64,000 bases of DNA from Symbiodinium natans (lineage: Eukaryota > Sar > Dinophyceae > Suessiales > Symbiodiniaceae). The notes under the pieces are model-generated. The model was not told the origin of the DNA and did no database searches. It saw only the letters and a program-made list of their open reading frames with translations. A program made the position numbers and the translations under genes. Where the stretch lies: positions 144,001 to 208,000 of the forward strand of contig CAJNDS010002216.1 in assembly GCA_905221605.1 (NCBI GenBank), given 5' to 3'. Of the stretch, positions 10,746 through 19,858 are shown one piece after another. The stretch's first letter is position 1. Each line of letters starts with the position of its first letter.

Positions 10746-10811
10746 CCCACGAGGACAGCATGGACATGGCCGTCTGCTGCCACAAGAATGCGAAGTGTGA
10801 CGCCTTGGACG
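10746..10811 (+). CDS. Exon-like island with Cys pair, unrecognised
   Basis: Preceded by GCTGACCTCCTCAG, a good pyrimidine-rich acceptor, and followed by GTGACT. The frame with two leading bases reads AHEDSMDMAVCCHKNAKCDA and then LD. A telomeric tract of about six heptamers begins some nine bases after the proposed donor. The protein-like composition and matching borders make this one of the better islands, but there is no homology evidence. Confidence 0.25.
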
Positions 10812-10916
10812 GTGACTGGAGGGTTTAGGGTTTAGGGTTTAGGGTTTAGGGTTTAGGGTTGGGCTGTGGACTGAGAGTATGGGACCACTTCGGGTTTGCT
10901 AGTTTACTAGTCCCAA

Positions 10917-11004
10917 AAGTAACCTAGGAATGAATAAAGTTTGGTGGGGCCTATAAGGGAACCGGAACCCTAAAACAAGGGGAATAGGGGGCCTACTCTG
11001 GGTC
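10917..11004 (+). mobile_element. Family F introner-like element F1
   Basis: Begins GTAACCTAGG and ends GGCCTACTCTGGGTCAG, with ACCGGAACCC and AACAAGGGGAATAGGG inside. Diverged in the first half relative to other copies. GT...AG boundaries. Confidence 0.55.
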
Positions 11005-11336
11005 AGTTGAATATGCTCACTTCTCTAAAATCTGGTCCCTTTTCGGGGCCCATGTGATAATAGGGTACCCGAAAGGGGACCGTGATTTTGAGTTTGGGTC
11101 AGGCCCTGGCTCCCACAGCACCCCTCTTGAACCTCAAACCCTCAAGACTTCCAAAAGCCTCGGTCCACCCCAAGATCGTGAGACACTGGAGGGTTTCAGG
11201 GTTTCGGCCCTGCCAGGTTTAGCGTTTGAGGGTTTAGGGGTTAGGGGGTTTGCGTGGGGTTTGGGAAGGCTGAATCTAGGGCTTAGGGCTCGTCGGACTA
11301 GACTCTCCAGAGCCCGACACTGTGGAAAGCCCCAAG

Positions 11337-11355
11337 CCCCCCCCCCCCCCCCCCC
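11337..11355 (+). repeat. Poly-C tract (19 C)
   Basis: Run of 19 C between CAAG and TAAAGCC; one of several long G/C homopolymers in the window. Confidence 0.9.
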
Positions 11356-11703
11356 TAAAGCCTTAAACTTCTCAGCTGCAGACCTTAATCCATCCGCCTC
11401 CAAAGTCCCTGAATCCTAACCCTAAACCCTAAACACTAAACTCCAGGATCCCTGAACCCTAAACAGCCTACACACTTAAACCCAAGGCCTCAACAAGCCC
11501 TTAGCCGCTGAGTCCCGAACGATGCCGACCTTTGGATGCATCCGGAAGGTTTGAGTTTCGGGTTTTGGATTCAGGGGAGTTCGGGGTTAAGAGGGCTTTG
11601 AGGGTTTAGGGTTTAGGGTTTAGGGTATTTGAGGGCTTAGGACTTGGGTTTAGGGTTCAGGGTCTGGTAGGTTTGCTTGTCATGGGGAGGCTTCTTCGCA
11701 ACC

Positions 11704-11847
11704 ATGGTACCCCCTAAGACCCCGCTTCTCGCTGCGAAATCACGAAGTGGGAGCGGGAACTCGGCGGAACGTTTCTGGAAGGACCCTCCAGAAATTCCCT
11801 CCTTAGGATCTTGGGTAGCTAGCTTCTACAGCACCCAAGAACCCTAA
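11704..11847 (+). CDS. Short ORF, 47 aa, or terminal exon; unrecognised
   Basis: ATG to TAA open frame. It begins MVPPKTPLLAAKSRSGSGNS, continues AERFWKDPPEIPSLGSW, and the stop codon is formed by the first CCCTAAA of the telomeric tract that follows. A GTAGCT right after the TTGG at 11812-11815 could be a splice donor, which would make this an exon without the last ten residues. No domain recognised. Confidence 0.25.
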   Translation: MVPPKTPLLAAKSRSGSGNSAERFWKDPPEIPSLGSWVASFYSTQEP

Positions 11848-12018
11848 ACCCTAAACCCTAAACCGTGCACATCACAAGGCTCTGACATTCGGATTCAAGT
11901 GCTGCGACATTCGGACTCGCGCGTTGCCTCCGGAGTCCGCAGCAAAGGGAAGACCCCCCCCCCGAGCCATTAGATGCAAAGGTGCACATGGCTGTCTACC
12001 ATATTAGGGGTTCCCTTA

Positions 12019-12075
12019 GTTTAGGGTTTAGGGTTTAGGGTTTAGGGTTTAGGGTTTAGGGTTTAGGGTTTAGGG
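12019..12075 (+). repeat. Interstitial telomeric tract, TTTAGGG x8
   Basis: Eight consecutive heptamers on the + strand. They directly abut the right-half family A element. Confidence 0.95.
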
Positions 12076-12076
12076 C

Positions 12077-12157
12077 CTAGGGGTACCTTATTAGAGGTCC
12101 TTGCTGTAAGCTACTTGGTGGGGTATATTAGGGACCCCATATTTTCGGAAACCCCCC
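12077..12157. mobile_element. Family A foldback element A1
   Basis: Contains AGGGGTACCTTATT...GGTCC near the left and ends CATATTTTCGGAAACCCC, the family A right terminus. The left TTTCCGAAAAT terminus is missing, apparently replaced by the telomeric tract. Confidence 0.6.
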
Positions 12158-12272
12158 CCACATCGACTGGTCATTGCGCAGAAGTGGGGCTCCAGTCCCG
12201 AACCCAGCGAAACCCAAATCCCTAAAACAACAAAACCCAAACCCGAAAACCCCAATTCAGCCCCCAGCGTAG

Positions 12273-12319
12273 ACCCAAAAAAACATCAAGGCATCCTTGG
12301 CCGGGGAGAAGGGAATCGG
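12273..12319 (+). CDS. Exon-like island before GTAAGC
   Basis: Between AGCGTAG and a near-consensus donor GTAAGC. Frame reads NIKASLAGEKGI. Very short; supported mainly by the donor. Confidence 0.2.
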
Positions 12320-12367
12320 GTAAGCCTTGCAAGATCTCGGATTTCGGGATTCGGGGTTTGGGCCATA

Positions 12368-12545
12368 AACCCTGAACCCTGAACCCTGAACCCTGAACCC
12401 TAAACCCTAAACCCTAAACCCTAAACCCTAAACCCTAAACCCTAAACCCTAAACCCTAAACCCTAAACCCTAAACCCTAAACCCTAAACCCTAAACCCTA
12501 AACCCTAACCCTAAACCCTAAACCCTAAACCCTATAAACCCTAAA
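12368..12545 (-). repeat. Interstitial telomeric array, CCCTAAA x~25
   Basis: Four CCCTGAA variants then about twenty CCCTAAA, with one heptamer shortened to CCCTAA and one expanded to CCCTATAAA near the end. Clustering of one variant at one edge shows growth of the array by local duplication. Confidence 0.95.
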
Positions 12546-12952
12546 CTTGAAGGGGTTCAGGCTCCCTGGATCCACGTGTCCGCCAGGCCTGCGCCATCAG
12601 GAGCAACCTTTCCAGCCGAGCTTCGCCATTCGGGTTTCGGGTTTAGGCAAGCTTCCGTGCTGTAACCCTAAACCCTAAACCCTAAATCTATAAACCCTAT
12701 AAACCCTAAACCCGAAATCTATCAACCCGAATTAAGCTCTACAAGCCCTAAACCAACACCTTCAACGCTAAACCTCAATGGATCGGAGTGTCGAGCATCA
12801 ATTTCTTGGGGAGTTTAAGGTCGTAAGGACTTCTTGGTTGCCACGATAGGCTCCTTGTTTTCTTCGCTGCTGGGGTGCGTCTTTTCCCCAAGTAGTCACT
12901 AGTCCTTCTATAGATAAAGATAGAAATATATACACATAAAATAATAAGGGGG

Positions 12953-13030
12953 GGTTTCCGAAAATAGGGGAACCCTTTTTTGGTGATCCCTTATTCTATT
13001 TGGGGTATAAACGGGGTATTTGTGTCTATA
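12953..13030 (+). mobile_element. Family A foldback element A2, left part
   Basis: Starts GGTTTCCGAAAATAGGGG and continues AACCCTTTTTTGGTGATCCC. No matching right terminus found downstream; probably truncated. Confidence 0.5.
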
Positions 13031-13085
13031 CGCTTCATCATCTACCCATCTTTTCTTCACTTCCCGAACCGTCGAAGTAGCATAA

Positions 13086-13196
13086 CTAGATCCAAGAGCA
13101 ACCTAGGTTTAAAAAGGGTACTCTTTGGTTTCAAGGGGATTCTCAGGGAACCTGAACCCTAAACAAGGGGAATATAGGGCCTACTCTGAGTCCTAG
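13086..13196 (+). mobile_element. Family F introner-like element F2
   Basis: CTAGATCCAAGA, then GCAACCTAGGTTTAAAAAGG (GC donor type), and ends GGCCTACTCTGAGTCCTAG. The next base starts an ATG-led open frame (13197), so the element lies exactly against an exon-like island. Confidence 0.65.
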
Positions 13197-13280
13197 ATGG
13201 CTTCAACTCCATCTTCGAGAGAACAACTGCCGCACCTGGAAGCCCGCAACGCACTGCGTGGCGACGACGGCCTGGCGGGT
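13197..13280 (+). CDS. Exon-like island with ATG, abutting element F2
   Basis: The open frame starts at ATG immediately after the AG end of element F2. It reads MASTPSSREQLPHLEARNAL and then RGDDGLAG before becoming telomere-like Gly/Leu/Phe sequence. The hydrophilic, protein-like composition is confined to about 28 codons. Not recognised. The exact join to the introner-like element is the main support. Confidence 0.3.
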
Positions 13281-13302
13281 TTGGGTTTTGGGTTTAGCAC
13301 CC

Positions 13303-13432
13303 CTACAAGGAGGGGCCCCCCTAGATATGAGTAGAGTTATAAGGGCCCTAATATTGGGTTATAAGGATGACTAAGTAAGTTATAAGTTCCTCAACTATAG
13401 TTAGTATAACAAGGGGCCCCTTCTTCTTGTAG
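13303..13432. mobile_element. Element H: GGGGCCCC-ended inverted repeat
   Basis: Ends are CTACAAGGAGGGGCCCC and, on -, CTACAAGAAGAAGGGGCCCC. The AT-rich middle contains several TTATAAGGG/AGTTATAAG words. I found no second copy in the window. Confidence 0.5.
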
Positions 13433-14098
13433 GGTCCCATGAACGTGTTTAGGTTCAGCCATGAACCCCTACACCCTAGAAGACCCGCAAGCTCTACAAA
13501 CCCTCCAAACCCATAAACTCTGCAAACCTTGAAAACTTTGTATAAGCCCTATAATAGCACTATAATAGCCCTAATCGCCCTATCATAGCCGCATAGCCCG
13601 CCCCAACCGAGGAATGTCTCTCCGGTTCACCTTGGCCTCGAAGGGGGGCGTGAAAGGGTCCTGCGGCGCATTTCAGTGAATCACGGGTTGTATAGATTGG
13701 CGGTCGGATATAGGGCCTTCTATAGAGTTTATTGGCGTTTCTGGTTTGCTTTCGGGGTGCGTATGTACAGGACTTCTAGGCTTTATAGGGGGTTTTCTGG
13801 GGCTTGAGGATTCTGGAGTTGGGGAGATGTAGAGGAAGACCCGAGTGGTCTGGACTGTAACCCTAAACATGCCTAAACCCTAATTATTAAGCCTTTTACC
13901 CTAAAAAGTGAACCCTAAGCACCCTACATCGGGGCTTTACGAGACAACGCCGACCTCTGGCCGGCAAGGCCACGACGGATAGGGACCTGAATGGAACTTG
14001 AAAAAGCCTCAGCTTCTAAACCCCAAAGGGGTTTGGGGTTTATGGTTTAGGCCCTAAAAAGACGCGATACACCCCCCAAGCACCCAGCAGCTCACCAC

Positions 14099-14180
14099 AT
14101 GCAGAGCTTCAGCCCCAATATGTTGGGTCCGAAGACGACAAACAAAACCTCAAAGCATCCCAGGAAGCCACCAAGATCCC
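14099..14180 (+). CDS. Exon-like island before GTAAGAG donor
   Basis: ATG-led frame MQSFSPNMLGPKTTNKTSKH, continuing PRKPPRS, ends at GTAAGAG, a strong 5' splice consensus. Basic, Ser/Thr/Lys-rich. The frame is also open upstream of the ATG to the telomeric sequence, so the ATG need not be a start. Not recognised. Confidence 0.3.
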
Positions 14181-14438
14181 GTAAGAGAAGGCCACGTGGC
14201 CACTTCTCTAAGTTGTGGTCCCTTTGTTAAATGCCTGAGTAGTCGGGGCCGCCTTACAATCGTGACCCAAAAAGGGACTATAAATTGGGATTTTAGAACA
14301 TCTTCAAAAGCCCCGAGCAACTTAGTTCCTCAACGGCCTATGCGCTGCGAGAGACAACCCTAAAAACCCTAAACCCTAAAGCCCTACACCCCAAACCCAA
14401 AACCCCAAACCCGAAACCCTAAACCCTGACTTTTTCAG

Positions 14439-14506
14439 CGCTTAGCCCCAAATGCGGTCCGAATCGGAGTCGAGGGCAACGATGTACTCCTCACTGCCTT
14501 AGCCCG
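14439..14506 (+). CDS. Exon-like island between strong splice-like borders
   Basis: Preceded by CCCTGACTTTTTCAG (pyrimidine-rich acceptor) and followed by GTCACC. One frame reads LAPNAVRIGVEGNDVLLTAL and ends A, a typical folded-protein composition. Surrounded by CCCTAAA and TTTAGGG tracts. Unrecognised; the best-looking island of domain 1. Confidence 0.3.
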
Positions 14507-14742
14507 GTCACCATAATAGCAATATTATTGCGATACGGGTTTAGGGCTTAGGGTTTAGGGTTTAGGTGACTTGACAAGGGAACCTTGAAACGAAAAACTA
14601 GAAGAGGGATGGCCCGAAAGCATCGATTTGCCGTGCGTTGACTCCATGCAGTTGACTCTTTGCAGCCAAAGTGTATGCGCTTGGACAAATGTATGCACTT
14701 ACATGGTTGCATAGTCACTTGTACACTGCACTTGTCTGATTT

Positions 14743-15060
14743 GCGATGGTTTTGGAACCAGCGAATTCGGGGACCATGGTATACTTGCGATGCTTTTGGA
14801 ACCAGCGAATTCGGGGACCATGGTTTTCGCGATCATGGTTTTTGCGATGGTTTTGGAAACAGCGATTTCGGGGACCATGGTATGTGCGATGCTTTTGGAA
14901 AAAGCGAATTCGGGGACCATGGTATTTGCGATGGTTTTGGAACCAGCGAATTCGGGGACCATGGATTTGCGATGGTTTTGGAAGCAGAGAATTCGGGGAC
15001 CATGGTTTTCGCGATGGTTTTTGGAACCAGCGAATTCGGGAGGTTTTCGAGGCCCCGGAA
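14743..15060 (+). repeat. 42-bp tandem repeat, family 1
   Basis: Units start GCGATGGTTTTGGAACCAGC and continue GAATTCGGGGACCATGG. Starts fall at 14743, 14787, 14844, 14886, 14928, 14969 and 15011, mostly 41-44 bp apart, with one partial unit near 14829. Confidence 0.9.
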
Positions 15061-16719
15061 GTCGAGTCCCACGATATTTGCGAGGTTTTCGAGGCCCCGG
15101 ATTTCGAGTCCCGCGACATTTGCAAGGGTTTCGAGGAATTTGAGTCCCGCGATATTTGCGATGGTGTATTTGCGATGGTTTCGACACGCAAGCTCCGGGT
15201 GTCCGCGGCGGGAATGCTATTTGCGAGGTTTTCAAGTATGTCCGGAATTCCGCTTCCATGCTACTTGCGGTGTTTTCAAGCGCCCAGATGTCCGTTACCT
15301 TGCTATTTGCAGTGTTTTCAAGCGCCCAGATGTCCGTTACCATGCTATTTGCGGCGTCTTCATGCGCCCAGATGTCCGTTACCATGCTATTTGCGGTGTT
15401 TTCAAGCGCCCAGATGTCCGTTACCGTGCTATTTGCGGTGTTTTCAAGCGGCCAGATGTCCGTTACCATGCTATTTGCGGCGTTTTCATGCGCCCAGATG
15501 TCCGTTACCGTGCTATTTGCGGTGTTTTCAAGCGCCCAGATGTCCGTTACCATGCTATTTGCGGTGTTTTCAAGCGGCCAGATGTCCGTTACCATGCTAT
15601 TTGCGGTGTTTTCAAGCGGCCAGATGTCCGTTACCATGCTATTTGCGGTGTTTTCAGATGCCCAGGGCGTCCGCGGCGTACTATACGTCTGTACTACAAA
15701 AAGTCGACTTTCCAGCCACGGAAGCTCCGCGTGTGCGTGGCGTACTACGTGAGTACTACAAAAAGTCGACTTTCCAGCCACGGAAGCTCCGGGCGTCCCC
15801 GGCGTGCTATACGTCTGTATTACAAAAGTCGACTTTCCAGCCACGGAAGCTCCGCGTGTGCGCGGCGTACTACGTTTGTACTACAAAAGTCGATTTTCCA
15901 GCCACGGAAACTCCGGGCGCCCCCGGCATACTATACGTCTGTACTACAAAAGTCGACTTTCCAGCTACGGAAGCTCCGCGTGTCCGCGGCGTACTACGTT
16001 TGTACTACAAAAGTCGATTTTCCAGCCACGGAAACTCCGGGCGCCCCCGGCATACTATACGTCTGTACTACAAAAGTCGACTTTCCAGCTACGGAAGCTC
16101 CGCGTGTCCGCGGCGTACTACGTTTGTACTACAAAAGTCGACTTTCCAGCCACGGAAACTCCGGGCGTCCCCTGCGTACTACATTTGTACTACAAAACTC
16201 GATTTTCCAGCCACGGAAGTCCCCGGCGTACTACGTCTGTACTACACAAGTCGAAAAACAAACGCAAAAAACGCAAAAAAACACTACGGTTTTAGCGCCG
16301 CGACCACGCGAAAACCCGCAGAGGGGTTACGTTTGCATAACAAGAAACGCAAAAACACGAGGGTTTTGGCACCGCGCCAACGCCGAAACCCGCAGAGGGG
16401 TTACGTTTGTATGTCAAAAAACGCAAAAACACCACGGTTTTGGCACCGCGCCAACGCCGAAACCCGCAGAGGGTTGTCTGCGGCCACGAAAAAAAGTTCC
16501 AAAAACGACGGTTTTAGCGCCGCGACCCGGCGATCGCCCGCAGAGGGTTGTCCGCGGACACAAAGAAACGTAAAAAAACGACGGTTTTGGCACCGCGACC
16601 ACGCCGAAACCCGCAGAGGGTTGTCCGCGGCCACAAAGAAACGTAAAAAAACGACGGTTTTGGCACCGCGACCACGCCGAAACCCGCAGAGGGTTGTCCG
16701 AGCAAATCAAGAAACGTAA
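14746..16719 (+). CDS. Long ORF (657 aa) through tandem arrays; probably not a gene
   Basis: ATG-led frame with no stop over four different tandem arrays. The other two forward frames are also open for long distances (one spans 14660-16573) and a 381-residue frame is open on -, 14699-15844. The 124-bp and ~73-bp arrays are not multiples of three, so the same DNA repeat is translated in successive frames. A protein under selection would not do this. The composition (Phe/Arg/Cys, then Lys/Arg/Thr) matches no family I know. Kept for completeness. Confidence 0.08.
   Translation: MVLEPANSGTMVYLRCFWNQRIRGPWFSRSWFLRWFWKQRFRGPWYVRCFWKKRIRGPWYLRWFWNQRIRGPWICDGFGSREFGDHGFRDGFWNQRIREVFEAPEVESHDICEVFEAPDFESRDICKGFEEFESRDICDGVFAMVSTRKLRVSAAGMLFARFSSMSGIPLPCYLRCFQAPRCPLPCYLQCFQAPRCPLPCYLRRLHAPRCPLPCYLRCFQAPRCPLPCYLRCFQAARCPLPCYLRRFHAPRCPLPCYLRCFQAPRCPLPCYLRCFQAARCPLPCYLRCFQAARCPLPCYLRCFQMPRASAAYYTSVLQKVDFPATEAPRVRGVLREYYKKSTFQPRKLRASPACYTSVLQKSTFQPRKLRVCAAYYVCTTKVDFPATETPGAPGILYVCTTKVDFPATEAPRVRGVLRLYYKSRFSSHGNSGRPRHTIRLYYKSRLSSYGSSACPRRTTFVLQKSTFQPRKLRASPAYYICTTKLDFPATEVPGVLRLYYTSRKTNAKNAKKHYGFSAATTRKPAEGLRLHNKKRKNTRVLAPRQRRNPQRGYVCMSKNAKTPRFWHRANAETRRGLSAATKKSSKNDGFSAATRRSPAEGCPRTQRNVKKRRFWHRDHAETRRGLSAATKKRKKTTVLAPRPRRNPQRVVRANQET
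15040..15170 (+). repeat. 42-bp tandem repeat, family 2
   Basis: Two full units and a shortened third of TTTGCGAGGTTTTCGAGGCC followed by CCGGATTTCGAGTCCCGCGA. The opening resembles families 1 and 3, and the period is the same. Confidence 0.8.
15228..15665 (+). repeat. 42-bp tandem repeat, family 3 (~9 copies)
   Basis: Nine copies of AGATGTCCGTTACCATGCTA plus TTTGCGGTGTTTTCAAGCGCCC, with regular 42-bp spacing. Variants (AAGCGGCC/AAGCGCCC/ATGCGCCC) alternate. One frame would encode the 14-residue repeat RPDVRYHAICGVFK. Confidence 0.95.
15666..16250 (+). repeat. 124-bp higher-order repeat (61 + 63 bp)
   Basis: Core GTACTACAAAAGTCGACTTT then CCAGCCACGGAAGCTCCG. Two alternating versions, one continuing CGTGTGCGCGGCGTACTACG and one GGCGCCCCCGGCATACTATA, give a 124-bp period (GTCGATTTTCC at 15889 and again at 16013). 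Confidence 0.9.
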
Positions 16720-16772
16720 AAAAAACGACGGTTTTAGCACCGCGACCACGCCGAAACCCGCAGAGGGTTGCA
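16251..16772 (+). repeat. ~73-bp tandem repeat
   Basis: Units of ACGACGGTTTTGGCACCGCG, ACCACGCCGAAACCCGCAGA and GGGTTGTCCGCGGCCACAAA with an A-rich joint. ACGACGG recurs at 16578, 16651 and 16725. The first units are more diverged. Confidence 0.9.
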
Positions 16773-16904
16773 ATCCCGATTGGCGATGTCAACCCAGCCC
16801 GCCGCCTGAGAAAGAGTAATTTTAATTTAGAAATCTAGGACTGGGTACGAAGGTCTAGTAAATTCTACGTAAATCTAGAAATTTGTATTCACTGATTACT
16901 AAAC

Positions 16905-17290
16905 TCTATGCAATTCACTCTATGCAATTCACTCTATGCACTTCACTCTATGCACTTCACTCTATGCACTTCACTCTATGCACTTCACTCTATGCACTTC
17001 ACTCTATGCACTTCACTCTATGCACTTCACTCTATGCACTTCACTCTATGCACTTCACTCTATGCGCTTCACTCTGTGCACTTCACTCTGTGCACTTGCC
17101 TCTATGCACTTCACTCTATGCACTTTGCTCTATGCGCTTCACTCTATGCACTTCACTCTACGCACTTCACTCTATGCACTTCGCTCTATGCACTTCACTC
17201 TATGCACTTCACTCTATGCACTTCACTCTATGCACTTCACTCTATGCACTTCACTCTATGCACTTCACTCTATGCACTTCAGTCTATGTT
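16905..17290 (+). repeat. 14-bp minisatellite CACTTCACTCTATG (~27 copies)
   Basis: About 27 tandem 14-mers with few substitutions (CAATTC at the left edge; GCGCTTC, TTGCTC and CTGTG inside). Because 14 is not a multiple of three, all three forward frames give the same cyclic peptide (LHSMHFTLCTSLYA), which explains the overlapping 150-178-residue open frames. Confidence 0.95.
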
Positions 17291-17300
17291 GTTGTGTCAG

Positions 17301-17406
17301 GGGGCTCCGCACGGAAGAACCCTTCGCGATGCTTTCGGGAAAAGGGGCAAAAGGGTACCACTGGGCTACCAAGATGCCCAGCGTGTGATTGGCCGCCTGC
17401 GCGCAG
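17301..17406 (+). CDS. Exon-like island, 35 codons, basic; unrecognised
   Basis: Starts after TTGTTGTGTCAG at the end of the 14-bp array and ends before GTTCAG. Frame reads GAPHGRTLRDAFGKRGKRVP then LGYQDAQRVIGRLRA. The region is free of repeats, has a likely amphipathic C-terminal helix, and abuts the telomeric domain that follows. No family recognised. Confidence 0.3.
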
Positions 17407-17861
17407 GTTCAGGGGCTGATAGGCTTAGGGTTTAGGGTTTAGGGTTTAGGGCTTAGGGTTTAGGGTTTAGGATTTTGGGTTTAGGGTTGAGGATTTTTGG
17501 GGTTTGGGGTTTTAGGGGTTTTGAGGGCTTGGGGTATATAGGATGTCGGGATTGGGGAGTTTGGGGTTTTAGGGGTTTAGGGGGTTGTCAGGGGTTTTGG
17601 GTTTAGGGTTTCGGGGTTTTGGGGGATGGGGGTTTCGGGGTCCGGGGTTGGGGGGTTCGCGGTTTTAGGGTTTCGGCAGTTTGCCGTAGAGGGTTTCGGG
17701 CTTCGGGGTTTTGGGGTTGGGGGTTCGCGTTGGGGGCTCTGCTTGCAGGGCCGCCGAGTGCTCGGGCAGCCTTGAGCAGGGCGGCCAGCTGCCGAGAAGC
17801 CAATACATGGGGGGGTGGATCTACTATACTCTTTACCATCCGAACTACAGCAAAGGCTCGA

Positions 17862-17965
17862 CCCAGGAGTAACCTGGGAATAAGGGTACCCTTTTTCGTT
17901 TACAGGGGGTTTTCAGGGAACCTGAACCCTAAACAAAGGGAATAAGGGCCGACTCTGGGTCCCAG
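17862..17965 (+). mobile_element. Family F introner-like element F3
   Basis: CCCAGGA then GTAACCTGGGAATAAGGG, middle TTTTCAGGGAACCTGAACCC, end GGCCGACTCTGGGTCCCAG. GT...AG boundaries; close relative of F2. Confidence 0.6.
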
Positions 17966-18053
17966 TAGCCCTAAACCCTAAACCCCGATGCCCTGGGGGT
18001 TGAAGCTGTTGGGCGGTGTTTGGGCTTCAGGGCTCGGAGTTGTTGGGCCCCAG

Positions 18054-18104
18054 GAACTTTGTTGAGGGCCTGGCGGCCCTGGCGTCTAGCAACCAGGGTT
18101 TCGA
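18054..18104 (+). CDS. Exon-like island
   Basis: Preceded by GGGCCCCAG. The frame with one leading base reads NFVEGLAALASSNQ, then runs into GGTTTCG telomere-like DNA. Very short. Confidence 0.15.
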
Positions 18105-18217
18105 ATTTAGGGTTTAGGGTGATGGGGTTTAATTAGGGTTTAGGTTTTAGGGTTTAGGGTTTAGGGTTTAAACCCTATAAGCTCTTCAACCCTAAACTTG
18201 CAGGTGGGGGGGGGGGG

Positions 18218-18318
18218 TCTTCGCGCCTGCCACTCCCAGAGCTCTCGAGGGGTCAGATGCAAACCCAGAAAGCTCGGGGTGGCGAACTCCTGACCGTGGG
18301 CTTTCGTTTTGGATGCAG
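18218..18318 (+). CDS. Exon-like island, 33 codons
   Basis: After a G run, frame reads VFAPATPRALEGSDANPESS, GWRTPDRGLSFWMQ and then enters a telomeric tract. Polar, protein-like composition. Unrecognised. Confidence 0.25.
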
Positions 18319-18357
18319 GGTTTAGGGTTTAAGGGTTAAGGGTTTCGGGTTTGTAGG

Positions 18358-18443
18358 GTTTAGGGTTTAGGGTTTAGGGTTTAGGGTTTAGGGTTTAGGG
18401 TTTAGGGTTTAGGGTTTAGGGTTTAGGGTTTAGGGTTTAGGGC
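18358..18443 (+). repeat. Interstitial telomeric array, TTTAGGG x12
   Basis: About twelve perfect heptamers followed by one TTAGGGC variant. Confidence 0.95.
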
Positions 18444-19745
18444 TTGTACGGTTTAGGCTTGCAGAGGTCTTGACTCAGGGTTTGGGGGCTTAGGGCTTCC
18501 AGTAGGGTTTATAACCTGGGCTCTTGCTAAGGTAACCCAAATTAAGCTACAGCAAAAATTAGGCTAGCTTACTATTTGCTATACAACCCAGTTATAGGGT
18601 GACTTCATTTGTTAAGTTCCGCACAAGAACTTGGGCTTCCATAACAGGCTGAAAGCATTCAGCTCTGCCCTTCCCCTCACGCCACCTACTACAGCTCCCC
18701 CCCTCCCCCTCCCCCACCTCATGCACACCGCGGGCGCCCCGCATGAACCCGGTGATGTTCACCTTGTTGAGGTTCGGATTCCAGCGGGCCTGCTGGCAAC
18801 AGGCTGTCAGGGGGTCCCAACGTCTGGGGGTTGAAGGGTAGTTGGGGTCGAAACGAACTGTTCTGAGAGCTCCTTGTGGCAAAATCAGTTGTTTTATGCT
18901 ACCATATCATAGAACTAAGAAAATTTAGGAAGAATGTTGGATGGTCGAGAAGAGTTTAGGGTTTGAGGTGTGTGCAGCACCCAAGTCTGCGGCAACCTGC
19001 TGCGGGGAGTTTAAGGGAGGGTGCAGCACTTGCTCGGTGCAGGGCCAGAGTCTGCCAACCCGGAAAACATTCTCAGACTAATCAGCCCCATGTGCGGATT
19101 GGGCGCTTCTACTGTTTGCGAATGTCGTGTCACTTAAAGTCGTGCATTCTGTTGGCCCTTCGACTCAGACCAAGTCGGAGAAACGGGCCTCCTCTCGCTT
19201 GGCGGCGATGGCGTTGAAGACCTGGCAGCTTTGCTACAGCCCCAAATGTACACGCCCAAATGCAAAATTCCCCAAAGCCAACCTCTGAAAGCAAAACCCG
19301 GCCATTGTCTGCGACTCAAACCCTCGAACTCCCAAAACCCCTGGTGCCCCAAACGCCCCAAAATAGTATGGTCTACATGCCCAAAGACCTAAACCCTAAA
19401 CCCGAAACCCTAAACCCTAGGAGTCCTGAAAGACCTAAGGGGCAAATCTGAACCCCAAGCCAACCTCCTGCGGCCCGGCGCCGGCAACGATGAACTCGGC
19501 CGTGAAGAGTGGCACCTGGCGTTGACACAGGGTTTAGGGTTTAGGGTTTAGGGTTGTAAGGTTTAAAGCAACCCCAAAACTCCGCCTCACAACAGTTCTC
19601 TCTGAAGGTGTAAGGGTTCAGGTTAAGGGTTTGCGGTGTTAAGGCTTAGGGCGTCCGTCTGCTCGGGATTTCGGGCTGTGGGGTTTAGGGCGTCATTGGC
19701 TTTATCGGGATTCTGAGTTCCGACAGACCCAAAGCCGGACCACCA

Positions 19746-19858
19746 CTAGGCCCTCAAGAGGAACCTGGGAAAAAAGGGTGCCCCTCTGCTTATAAAGGGA
19801 GCCTGAAAACCCTAAAAAGCCTAAAAAGAAGTGAACCAGGGCCTGATCTGGGTCCTAG
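19746..19858 (+). mobile_element. Family F introner-like element F4
   Basis: CTAGGCCC at the left, GAACCTGGGAAAAAAGGG (GA at the donor position), ending GGCCTGATCTGGGTCCTAG. GA donors are a known minority class in dinoflagellates. Confidence 0.5.

Larger units (their letters stand above)
9149..14640. repeat. Telomere-heptamer interspersed domain 1
   Basis: TTTAGGG and CCCTAAA tracts of one to about 25 copies, plus degenerate forms (CCCGAAA, CCCTGAA, CCCTATAAA), occur every few hundred bases in both orientations. Examples are 9150-9215, 10820-10860, 11595-11625, 11843-11862, 12019-12075 and 12368-12545. The sequence between them is non-repetitive, often GC-rich, and holds small foldback elements and short open islands listed separately. 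9215-9930 is mostly degenerate AACCC-rich sequence in which I see no gene. Confidence 0.85.

Noticed and set aside
14660-16719. Long ORFs of 637, 657 and 381 codons suggesting a large repeat protein
   Set aside because: Three forward frames and one reverse frame are open at once. The 124- and 73-bp units rotate the frame, so the same DNA is read in different frames.
16905-17290. CRISPR-like direct repeats
   Set aside because: Units are contiguous 14-mers with no spacers; same for the 42-bp arrays, where the whole unit repeats.
16883-17435. Three overlapping 150-178-codon frames
   Set aside because: Identical cyclic peptide in all frames from a 14-bp minisatellite; not coding evidence.
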